Positions 1 to 5,760 of a DNA stretch of 23,408 nucleotides are shown here, piece by piece. The DNA comes from Treponema sp. (GTDB lineage: Bacteria > Spirochaetota > Spirochaetia > Treponematales > Treponemataceae). The DNA lies in NCBI GenBank assembly GCA_017390125.1, contig JAFPCT010000215.1:1-23408 (forward strand), written 5' to 3'. The translations under genes and the position numbers were made by a program. The notes under the pieces are model-generated. The model saw only the letters and a list, made by a program, of their open reading frames with translations. It searched no databases and was not told the origin of the DNA. The first letter of the stretch is position 1. Each line of letters starts with the position of its first letter.

Positions 1-6
1 AATTTC

Positions 7-72
7 TTATATTTGTATTGTTGGCGCAGGATAATACACTTTCGGCGGATTCCCATGGGATGATTGAAACAT
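7..72 (-). CDS. possible small ORF (21 aa) or remnant gene start
   Basis: On the minus strand an ATG at 72-70 is followed by 20 sense codons and TAA at 9-7. The peptide contains HGNPPKVYYPAPTIQI. A good Shine-Dalgarno sequence (AGGGAG, 86-81) lies 8 bases upstream, inside the end of the acetyltransferase gene, and only 3 bases separate that gene's stop from this ATG. I do not recognise the peptide. It could be a real small protein translated with the upstream operon, the beginning of a decayed gene, or chance. The ribosome-binding site is the only positive evidence. Confidence 0.25.
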   Translation of the reverse strand: MFQSSHGNPPKVYYPAPTIQI

Positions 73-75
73 ATT

Positions 76-534
76 TTACTCTCCCTGCGGAATTTCTTTA
101 TTCAGACTTTTATTGCGATAGTTCAGGTTTGTGCGCAGCGTATAGCCCTGTGATTCCCAGAAAGCATTAGCCTTGTCATTTTCCTTGAAAACAAGCCCGA
201 ACATTTTTTGAATGCCTTCAGCTTTAAGCGCCTCTTCGGCTTTTTTTAGAAGTGTGCTTGCTATGCCCTGACGCTGGTAGTCCGGATGAACGCAAAGATG
301 ATGGACGATTCCCCTGCGGCCGTCGTGACCGGTAAGGATTACACCGACGATTTTTTCTGAACCGGAATCAGTATCCAGGGCGTCAAAACAGGTGTTCGGA
401 TTCCGCTCAAGGTACCGTGTAATTCCTTCCCGACTGTCGTCCACAGGGTTCAAGGCACGGCGGCTCATTTCAACTGAGTTCCAAAGTTCGTAAATCTTGT
501 CGTAATCGCTAGGGGTCAAAAGTCTGTATTTCAT
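76..534 (-). CDS. GNAT family N-acetyltransferase
   Basis: This 152-residue protein is a typical single-domain GNAT acetyltransferase. It would move an acetyl group from acetyl-CoA to an amine; the substrate cannot be told from sequence. The acetyl-CoA loop (motif A) is VHPDYQRQGIASTLL at about residues 82-96, with the QRQGIA signature. The C-terminal NAFWESQGY motif at 123-131 is also typical. A longer reading frame begins at 585, but the ATG at 534-532 is preferred. It overlaps the stop of the upstream kinase-like gene by four bases (ATGA), has GAG a few bases upstream, and begins right at the GNAT fold (MKYRLLTPSDYDKI). This is the last clear gene of a three-gene minus-strand operon, translationally coupled to the gene before it. 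Confidence 0.88.
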   Translation of the reverse strand: MKYRLLTPSDYDKIYELWNSVEMSRRALNPVDDSREGITRYLERNPNTCFDALDTDSGSEKIVGVILTGHDGRRGIVHHLCVHPDYQRQGIASTLLKKAEEALKAEGIQKMFGLVFKENDKANAFWESQGYTLRTNLNYRNKSLNKEIPQGE

Positions 535-1085
535 TTTTTCTCGGTTTGTTTCAAATAATTCATAAAATCTTCGGTTTTTGACCAATATTTTATGCCCCAG
601 TTCTCAAAACTCCATTCGTCCATATAGCCGTTGCACTCGTAGTCGATGTAGAAAAGCTGCCCCTTGTTTTCCTCAGAATCTGAAACGACGAAATTCGTTG
701 GAAAATAATCGATGTTCAGGTTCGCATTTTTTGCAAGGTCCGCCATTTTTCTGACCTGCTCAAGGCTGCCCGAAATATCTGCATCGGATTTTACAAGGTC
801 AAAAATCGTTTTGCCGCTTACAAATTCCTTTACAAGCCGTTCGTTTTTTTCGTCAATTTCAATGAGTTTCGGAACCGGAATATTTGCGGCAATCAGGCGG
901 TTGTAGTCGTTTTTTTCAGCCTCAATCTTGTTTCCAAACTGATAATAATCGCAAGGTTCGTGGTGAATCTGCTTGAGACACACAGGCTTTCCGTCCTTTT
1001 CTGCAAGGTAGGAATAGCCGCCCTTTCCGTGCCCTAAAAGTTTTATAATTTTATAAATATTTCCGTTAACTTCGATGTCTTCCAT
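531..1085 (-). CDS. small protein-kinase-like protein
   Basis: This 184-residue protein has the layout of a minimal kinase fold. A glycine-rich loop (LLGHGKGGYSYL, 16-27) is followed by a probable ATP-binding Lys38 (CLKQI). A catalytic-loop-like IDYFPTNFV has Asp126 and Asn131 in the D-x4-N spacing, and a metal-binding IDYE has Asp148. The usual HRD histidine is replaced (NID), and the protein is much shorter than a full Ser/Thr kinase (about 260 residues), so it may be a RIO/Bud32- or aminoglycoside-kinase-like small-molecule or protein kinase. The start at 1085 is chosen over an in-frame one at 1148. AAGGA lies 8 bases upstream, and the longer form would run into the preceding gene. It overlaps the acetyltransferase start by four bases. 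The substrate is unknown. Confidence 0.72.
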   Translation of the reverse strand: MEDIEVNGNIYKIIKLLGHGKGGYSYLAEKDGKPVCLKQIHHEPCDYYQFGNKIEAEKNDYNRLIAANIPVPKLIEIDEKNERLVKEFVSGKTIFDLVKSDADISGSLEQVRKMADLAKNANLNIDYFPTNFVVSDSEENKGQLFYIDYECNGYMDEWSFENWGIKYWSKTEDFMNYLKQTEKK

Positions 1086-1108
1086 AGATACATTCCTTTT
1101 TAGAAAAA

Positions 1109-1492
1109 TTAAATCTGTCCCAATGCCAGAACTGCATTTTTCACGCACTGGTCACATTCGCAAAGTACTTTTCCGGTTTTGATTCCCTTAAGGTCGCCGC
1201 AAATCGTTGCGCCGCAGTCTTCCTTGAACTTTGAAAAGAGAGCTCTGGCCTTTGGAGGAACAGCTTTTCCGCCGTTTTTAAGACCGGCAACCATAACCGC
1301 ACCAATCAAGGCTCCGCAAGTGGATTCCATGCAGCCCATTCCTGCCGCATATCCGCTGGATGCCGCGAGCAAAGTCTGTTCATCGCAAGGAAGCTCCTCT
1401 GCAAATACCTTAACTACTGCCTGGCAGCAGTTGCAGAGTCCCTTTCGTTTTAATTCAGCAGCCTGTTCAGCTTTTTGTTCGATTGTAGTCAT
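1109..1492 (-). CDS. C_GCAxxG_C_C family putative redox protein
   Basis: This 127-residue protein has 11 cysteines (20, 22, 23, 36, 54, 59, 93, 98, 111, 113, 116) and matches the C_GCAxxG_C_C family layout. It has an N-terminal CNCCQAVVKVF helix, a glycine-rich MGCMESTCGALIGA segment, and a C-terminal FKEDCG...CECDQCV segment. Members are thought to bind metal or act in redox chemistry, but the biochemical role is not established. There is no signal peptide or membrane segment, so it should be cytoplasmic. It is the first gene of the operon, with AAGGAG just upstream of the ATG and a strong promoter at 1512-1540. The kinase-like gene follows after 23 bases. Confidence 0.82.
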   Translation of the reverse strand: MTTIEQKAEQAAELKRKGLCNCCQAVVKVFAEELPCDEQTLLAASSGYAAGMGCMESTCGALIGAVMVAGLKNGGKAVPPKARALFSKFKEDCGATICGDLKGIKTGKVLCECDQCVKNAVLALGQI

Positions 1493-1511
1493 TGGTTACT
1501 CCTTGTCTTAT

Positions 1512-1540
1512 ATTATAATTTTTAGTGCAAAAAGTCTCAA
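1512..1540 (-). promoter_or_regulatory. sigma70-type promoter for the C_GCAxxG operon
   Basis: Reading the minus strand, TTGAGA (1540-1535) and TATAAT (1517-1512) are separated by 17 bases, a near-consensus vegetative promoter. The -35 box overlaps the stop codon of the upstream regulator gene (1539-1537), so this promoter gives the three-gene operon its own transcription start about 13 bases before the ribosome-binding site. Confidence 0.75.
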
Positions 1541-2628
1541 TTAGACGGGCTGTTTTCCCGGCGTTTGTTTCTTCTTACTCGGTTGATGTGGCGTTCGAAA
1601 TCGCCGCTGTTTAACAGGTCGGCTATTACCAGCTGTTCGAAGGTCGGGACGGTGCAGGAATAAAAGCCAAGCTGTTCGTCAAAAGTTTTTACCAGACATT
1701 TTGGAATGACCATGTAGCCTACTCGCAGTGAAGGGGAAATTGTCTGGGAAAATGAGTTCATGTAGATTACGTTGTCGCAGTTTGAAAGGGCGAACATTGT
1801 TTCTTCCGGCTTGCGGGACATTGAAAATTCGGATTCAAAGTCATCTTCTATCATGAAGCGTTCGTTCTGGCTTGCCCAGCGGATGTATTCGTATTTTTTT
1901 GAAGCTGACGCAGTTACTCCTGAAGGAAAGCTTCGGTAGGGGGAAATGTGCAGGATTTTTGCCGAGGTGCCGGCCAGGGCTGAGCTTTCTATTCCGTCTG
2001 AGCCCAGCGGAAGGAATTCGCACTTTACGCCTGCCATGCGGTAAACCTGCTCAATCTTTTGATAAGAGGGATATTCCAGGGCAAAAACTGAGCTTGAGCC
2101 GAAAATTCCTACAATAAGGCTGTACAGATATTCCGCGCCGGAACCTACGATGATTTGCTCAATGTCTGCATGTATGCTGCGGTTTCTGGCAAGATATTTT
2201 CTGATTGCTTCCCGGAATTCAAGTCCGCCTTTGTTGGGCGTTCGTTTTAGGATTGAGTCCGAATAGTCATTCATCACACGGCGCATAGTTTTTGAAAGAA
2301 CTGAAAAGGGCAGGGACTGTTCCTGCTTGTTATAAACCGGTATCCAGTCCCGGGTTGTTAGAACGGCCGATGAAGCAAAAGCATCTTCTTTTCTGAATAC
2401 AACGAAATAACCGCTCCGTTCTTTTGATTCAATATAGCCTTCGTCGCACAGAAGCTCGTATGCGTGCTTTATGGTTATGACGCTTACGTTCATTTCTGCC
2501 GCCATTGTTTCACGGGAAGAAAGCCGCGTTCCAAAGGGGTAGTCTCCGTTTACTATGTCCTGTTTGAGCCGTTCATAAATCTGAATGTAGCGCGGAACCT
2601 TTTTTTCTGTGACGGATTTCTTCTGCAT
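1537..2628 (-). CDS. pdxR: MocR/PdxR-type regulator (GntR wHTH plus degenerate aminotransferase domain)
   Basis: Residues about 12-78 are a GntR winged helix-turn-helix (RYIQIYERLKQDIVNGDYPFG and following). Residues about 100-350 are a class I aminotransferase-fold effector domain. Family landmarks include the EDDFESEF segment and SFSQTISPSLRVGY. In MocR proteins the latter reads FSKTL-x-P-x-LR-x-GY, where the lysine forms a Schiff base with PLP; here that position is Gln295 (codon CAG at 1746-1744). The protein has 363 residues instead of about 450-480 and ends soon after HINRVRRNKRRE, so the C-terminal subdomain is absent. It is divergent from pdxS with a shared palindrome, which argues that it controls PLP synthesis. 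The ATG at 2628 has AAGGAA upstream. The name pdxR is given from context and family; ligand binding is uncertain. Confidence 0.8.
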   Translation of the reverse strand: MQKKSVTEKKVPRYIQIYERLKQDIVNGDYPFGTRLSSRETMAAEMNVSVITIKHAYELLCDEGYIESKERSGYFVVFRKEDAFASSAVLTTRDWIPVYNKQEQSLPFSVLSKTMRRVMNDYSDSILKRTPNKGGLEFREAIRKYLARNRSIHADIEQIIVGSGAEYLYSLIVGIFGSSSVFALEYPSYQKIEQVYRMAGVKCEFLPLGSDGIESSALAGTSAKILHISPYRSFPSGVTASASKKYEYIRWASQNERFMIEDDFESEFSMSRKPEETMFALSNCDNVIYMNSFSQTISPSLRVGYMVIPKCLVKTFDEQLGFYSCTVPTFEQLVIADLLNSGDFERHINRVRRNKRRENSPSN

Positions 2629-2646
2629 ATATAAAATTTCCTTGTT

Positions 2647-2667
2647 CTGGATATTTAATATATCCAG
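2647..2667. promoter_or_regulatory. inverted repeat, probable PdxR operator
   Basis: CTGGATAT (2647-2654) and ATATCCAG (2660-2667) form a perfect 8-bp inverted repeat around TTAAT in the 92-base gap between the divergent regulator and pdxS. It covers the place where the pdxS -35 box should be and the probable -10 box of the regulator promoter. That placement suits a regulator that represses itself and activates pdxST, as known PdxR proteins do. Direct binding is inferred. Confidence 0.55.
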
Positions 2668-2686
2668 TCAATGCATATAATTTCAA
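2657..2686 (-). promoter_or_regulatory. probable promoter of the PdxR-type regulator gene
   Basis: On the minus strand TTGAAA (2686-2681) and TATATT (2662-2657) are spaced by 18 bases. The -10 box lies within the inverted repeat at 2647-2667, so a bound regulator would block its own promoter. Confidence 0.45.
2676..2681 (+). promoter_or_regulatory. -10 box of pdxST promoter
   Basis: A perfect TATAAT lies 39 bases before the pdxS start. The hexamer 17 bases upstream (2653-2658) does not resemble TTGACA and falls inside the inverted repeat, consistent with an activator-dependent promoter. Confidence 0.55.
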
Positions 2687-2720
2687 AAAAAACAAAAAAA
2701 AACAAGGAGACATTAAATAT

Positions 2721-3596
2721 ATGTCAGAGAATCGATATGAATTGAACAAAAATCTTGCCCAGATGCTTAAAGGCGGTGTCATCATGGACGTAACTACTCC
2801 GGAACAGGCAAAAATTGCAGAGGCGGCCAGTGCATGTGCTGTAATGGCGCTGGAAAGAATTCCGGCTGATATCCGTGCGGCCGGCGGTGTTTCCCGCATG
2901 AGCGACCCGAAGATGATAAAGGGAATTCAGGAAGCCGTTTCTATTCCTGTAATGGCAAAGTGCCGTATTGGACATTTTGCAGAAGCTCAGATTCTGCAGG
3001 CAATTGAGATTGATTACATCGACGAGTCGGAAGTTCTTTCTCCGGCAGACGACAAATATCACATCGACAAGACAAAGTTCAGCGTGCCGTTTGTCTGCGG
3101 TGCAAAAGATTTGGGCGAAGCGCTCCGCCGCATAAACGAAGGTGCTTCAATGATCCGCACGAAAGGTGAGCCGGGAACAGGAGATGTTGTTCAGGCTGTG
3201 CGCCACATGCGCCTTATGCAGTCGGAAATCCGCAGAATCGGCTCAATGTCTGAGGACGAGCTTTTTAACACTGCAAAAGAACTTGCCGTTCCCTATGAGC
3301 TTGTTCAGTATGTTCACCAGCACAAAAAGCTTCCTGTAGTAAACTTTGCGGCCGGCGGTGTTGCAACTCCTGCAGATGCGGCTCTGATGATGCAGCTTGG
3401 TGCAGAAGGTGTATTCGTAGGTTCGGGAATCTTCAAGTCTGGAAATCCGGCAAAACGTGCCGCCGCAATCGTAAAGGCAGTTACGAATTACGCAGATGCA
3501 AAACTTCTTGCAGAGCTTTCGGAAGATTTGGGCGAAGCGATGGTCGGAATCAACGAGCAGGAAATAGAACTTCTTATGGCAGAGAGAGGAAAATAA
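2721..3596 (+). CDS. pdxS: pyridoxal 5'-phosphate synthase subunit PdxS
   Basis: PdxS is the (beta/alpha)8-barrel lyase of the deoxyxylulose-independent vitamin B6 pathway. It joins ribose 5-phosphate, glyceraldehyde 3-phosphate and ammonia from PdxT to make PLP. The 291-residue length is standard. Family landmarks are present in order: GGVIMDV near the N-terminus (Asp23), PVMAKCRIGHF with catalytic Lys80, MIRTKGEPGTG with catalytic Lys148, the NFAAGGVATPADAA phosphate-binding segment, and GVFVGSGIFKS. The ATG at 2721 has AAGGAG upstream. pdxT follows after one base, so the two subunits are co-translated in the expected pair. Transcription starts from the regulated divergent region upstream. 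Confidence 0.98.
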   Translation: MSENRYELNKNLAQMLKGGVIMDVTTPEQAKIAEAASACAVMALERIPADIRAAGGVSRMSDPKMIKGIQEAVSIPVMAKCRIGHFAEAQILQAIEIDYIDESEVLSPADDKYHIDKTKFSVPFVCGAKDLGEALRRINEGASMIRTKGEPGTGDVVQAVRHMRLMQSEIRRIGSMSEDELFNTAKELAVPYELVQYVHQHKKLPVVNFAAGGVATPADAALMMQLGAEGVFVGSGIFKSGNPAKRAAAIVKAVTNYADAKLLAELSEDLGEAMVGINEQEIELLMAERGK

Positions 3597-3597
3597 A

Positions 3598-4179
3598 ATG
3601 CAGATAGCAGTCCTTGCACTTCAGGGTGCGTTTTTAGAACACGAACAGATGCTTGCAAAAATCGGAGTTTCTTCTTTTGAAATTCGTCAGAAAAAGGATC
3701 TGGAAAAGCCCTTTGACGGCCTTATAATTCCAGGAGGAGAAAGTACCGTTCAGGGAAAGCTTCTCCGGGAGCTGGATCTTTATGAGCCGTTGAAAAAACT
3801 GATAGCGGAAGGACTGCCGGTGTTTGGAACCTGCGCCGGTCTGATTCTTCTTGCGGACAAAATCGGCAACGACGACCGCTCTTATTTTAAGACCATGGAC
3901 ATCACTGCCCAAAGAAACGCATACGGCAGGCAGCTCGGAAGCTTCTGCACTGAATCAGATTTCGAAGGCGCAGGAAAAGTGCCGATGACATTCATCCGTG
4001 CGCCGTTTATCAAGGAAGTGCACGGAGATGCCCGCCCGCTTGCAAAAGTGGACGGCAAAATCGTAGCAGCACGCCAGGGAAACCAGCTGGTAACGGCATT
4101 CCACCCCGAGCTGAACGATTCAACTTTGGTGCATGAATATTTCTGCAGAATAGTAGAGGGGCACAAAAGGGCGGGGTGA
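3598..4179 (+). CDS. pdxT: pyridoxal 5'-phosphate synthase glutaminase subunit PdxT
   Basis: PdxT is the class I glutaminase that hydrolyses glutamine and passes ammonia to PdxS. The 193-residue protein has the PGGEST motif (45-50), the nucleophile Cys79 in FGTCAGL, and the rest of the triad as His169 and Glu171 in AFHPELN, so it should be active. Its ATG lies one base after the pdxS stop, with AGAGAGG inside the end of pdxS as ribosome-binding site. No convincing intrinsic terminator follows; there is only a weak ATGTTT/AAACAT inverted repeat at 4210-4223. Confidence 0.97.
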   Translation: MQIAVLALQGAFLEHEQMLAKIGVSSFEIRQKKDLEKPFDGLIIPGGESTVQGKLLRELDLYEPLKKLIAEGLPVFGTCAGLILLADKIGNDDRSYFKTMDITAQRNAYGRQLGSFCTESDFEGAGKVPMTFIRAPFIKEVHGDARPLAKVDGKIVAARQGNQLVTAFHPELNDSTLVHEYFCRIVEGHKRAG

Positions 4180-4243
4180 TGAATGAGTTGTTGAATTCAG
4201 CAGGGATTTATGTTTTGAAACATCCAGAACATATTCTTAATAT

Positions 4244-4882
4244 TTACAACTTCTTTCTAAAAATGTAGGTCATATACGCCCCCTTCTCCGTGGAAAAAGG
4301 CTTGTATTCCTCCTGGCTGACAAGTTCAAAATCGTTCTGGAAATACCAGTCCACGTCGCATTCGCCGTCGGTCCAAAGGTAGAGGTTATGGGGCGTGGCG
4401 GCGGTGTGTTTAAGATGGGAAAGCAAAGCGTTGAAAATTCTGCTTCCCCAGCCGGCTTTAAGGCTTACAAAAAGGCAGAGTTTAACGTCGTTTTCGTTCA
4501 TCATGGAAAAGACTTTTTGGTCCATCTGAAGAAGGTATGAGCGGCCCTTGGAAAAAAGCTCCTTCTGCTTTTGCGGAAGTTTCTCCCATGTGGAGTTGTA
4601 CCATGAATTATCCTTTCCGTCTGTTTTTCGGGCGCAGAAAGCAATTGCCTTGAGCTCGCCGTTTTCTGAAAGCTGGAACTGCTCCTGATTCTGGTGCATG
4701 TTGGTGCGGATAATCATTTCTACATAAAGCCGGTTAAAATCCTCCGGCATGCCCTCCGCTCTCCACAGGGGAAGGACCCGCTCTACAACCTGGCTCATAC
4801 TTTTTTCGTCAAAAAGAGCCAAAGGGGTATTGGGAGTGAATTCACAGATTTCAAGCCGCTCAGTTTTGATGTTTACCAACAA
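4244..4882 (-). CDS. GNAT-like acetyltransferase
   Basis: This protein of about 212 residues has a GNAT-like C-terminal half. LFVSLKAGWGSRIFNALLSHLK resembles motif A, and LYLWTDGECDVDWYFQNDFELV resembles the closing GNAT strand and helix. The N-terminal half (about 100 residues) is not recognisable, so the substrate is unknown. No ATG fits. The frame opens at a TTG at 4900, but AAAGGAG lies downstream of that codon. The more likely start is therefore TTG at 4882 (or TTG at 4879), 7 bases after the AGGAG. It follows the toxin gene almost directly and may be transcribed with the toxin-antitoxin pair. Confidence 0.65.
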   Translation of the reverse strand: MLVNIKTERLEICEFTPNTPLALFDEKSMSQVVERVLPLWRAEGMPEDFNRLYVEMIIRTNMHQNQEQFQLSENGELKAIAFCARKTDGKDNSWYNSTWEKLPQKQKELFSKGRSYLLQMDQKVFSMMNENDVKLCLFVSLKAGWGSRIFNALLSHLKHTAATPHNLYLWTDGECDVDWYFQNDFELVSQEEYKPFSTEKGAYMTYIFRKKL

Positions 4883-4900
4883 GCTTTTTCTCCTTTTCAA

Positions 4901-5335
4901 TCATTTTTCCAAAATCCAGTCTTCCATCATCAAATTTGAAACTTTCTGAAAACATTCAAAATCTTTCGTATTATGAGTAACAAGAATCAAATTATTAGAA
5001 ATGGCAATGGAAGCAATCTGGCTGTCCAAAAGCGGTGCAGGTTTTCCAAGTTCCTTCAATCGTGTCATTAAGTCCCCGTGAACGCTGGCAGCATGACTAT
5101 CATAAGGAATGACAGGAAAACACGGCTGAACATAATCATACAAAAAAGAAAGCAAATCCTGTTTTTTTCTTCCATCATTTAAGTTATATACTCCGCTCAA
5201 AAGTTCAACCCAAGTTATACTGCTTATCGCGCATTTTCCGTTATAAAATTCAAAATTTGCAATTAAGTTCGGGTTTGGTTCTCTCTTTGTAACTTCAGAG
5301 ATGATGTTCGTATCCAATAGGTAAATCTGACTCAA
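4901..5335 (-). CDS. vapC: PIN-domain toxin, VapC family
   Basis: VapC toxins are PIN-fold ribonucleases that usually cut tRNA or rRNA and are held inactive by a partner antitoxin. The 144-residue protein has the family's acidic residues: Asp8 in YLLDTNIIS, Glu44 in WVELLSG, Asp104 in PLLDSQIA, and Asp125 in THNTKDF. The length is typical. The start is a TTG at 5335-5333 that overlaps the antitoxin stop (TTGA), with AGGGGG about 7 bases upstream. The overlap implies translational coupling to the antitoxin. The RNA target cannot be predicted. Confidence 0.9.
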   Translation of the reverse strand: MSQIYLLDTNIISEVTKREPNPNLIANFEFYNGKCAISSITWVELLSGVYNLNDGRKKQDLLSFLYDYVQPCFPVIPYDSHAASVHGDLMTRLKELGKPAPLLDSQIASIAISNNLILVTHNTKDFECFQKVSNLMMEDWILEK

Positions 5336-5616
5336 AACAAATCCCCCTTCGGCTTATATACTTCGACATTTCGTGCAAGATTTTTTTCTAATTCGCTGTA
5401 TTCTTTGTCATTCAATCCGCCTGTCTGATTTTTCCATTTTTTTAAGTATTCAATAAAGGACGGCTGAAAAGTTTTTTTAAGAGAATTATATTCGTTTATT
5501 CCGATTATCACGGCAGAAGTTTTTCCATGTTTGGTAATCTCAATTACTTCACCATTTTCCGCCTGAGTCACATAGTCACTGAATTTCGCTTTTACATCAA
5601 ACAACGGCGCAGTCAT
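5332..5616 (-). CDS. Phd/YefM-family antitoxin
   Basis: This 94-residue protein has the Phd/YefM N-terminal DNA-binding fold: LFDVKAKFSDYVTQAENGEVIEITKHGK, then SAVIIGINEYNSLK. The C-terminal tail (about 50-94) is charged and should be the toxin-binding arm. It would neutralise the following VapC protein and repress its own promoter, as is usual for the family. The ATG at 5616 has AAAGGAG 5 bases upstream. A strong promoter with tandem repeats lies just upstream. The gene overlaps the toxin gene by four bases. Confidence 0.88.
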   Translation of the reverse strand: MTAPLFDVKAKFSDYVTQAENGEVIEITKHGKTSAVIIGINEYNSLKKTFQPSFIEYLKKWKNQTGGLNDKEYSELEKNLARNVEVYKPKGDLF

Positions 5617-5636
5617 AACTTCTCCTTTTAACAGAT

Positions 5637-5658
5637 ATAACTATATTATGACTATATT
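5637..5658. repeat. 11-bp tandem repeat, probable antitoxin operator
   Basis: ATAACTATATT (5637-5647) is followed directly by ATGACTATATT (5648-5658), one mismatch in 11. The pair covers the -10 box of the toxin-antitoxin promoter. An autorepressor binding once per DNA turn would fit the 11-base phasing; that role is inferred. Confidence 0.5.
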
Positions 5659-5673
5659 ATTTACAGATGTCAA
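5645..5673 (-). promoter_or_regulatory. sigma70-type promoter of the toxin-antitoxin operon
   Basis: On the minus strand a consensus TTGACA (5673-5668) and CATAAT (5650-5645) are separated by 17 bases, about 29 bases before the antitoxin ATG. Confidence 0.72.
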
Positions 5674-5730
5674 GAATTAGATTTTCCTGTTTATTTGATT
5701 TACTCACTGTAACAAATCGCAGAAAAAAGT

Positions 5731-5736
5731 TATACT
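5731..5736 (+). promoter_or_regulatory. possible -10 box for the copper ATPase gene
   Basis: TATACT lies 25 bases before the ATG. No good -35 box is present at the right distance, which would suit an activator-dependent metal-responsive promoter, but I see no recognisable CopY or CueR operator. Confidence 0.3.
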
Positions 5737-5760
5737 ACGCTAACTTAGAAGGAATATAAA

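Noticed and set aside
1500..1580. Frameshift as the cause of the short PdxR-type protein
   Set aside because: Only 45 bases separate its stop from the next gene's start, far too few to encode the missing 100 or so residues in any frame, so this is a deletion or a natural short form.
4210..4223. ATGTTT/AAACAT inverted repeat after pdxT as a terminator
   Set aside because: The stem is only 6 bp, AT-rich, has a 2-base loop and is not followed by a T-run.
5690..5760. CopY- or CueR-type operator upstream of the copper ATPase
   Set aside because: Neither TACAnnTGTA nor the CueR dyad is present; only a -10-like TATACT can be supported.
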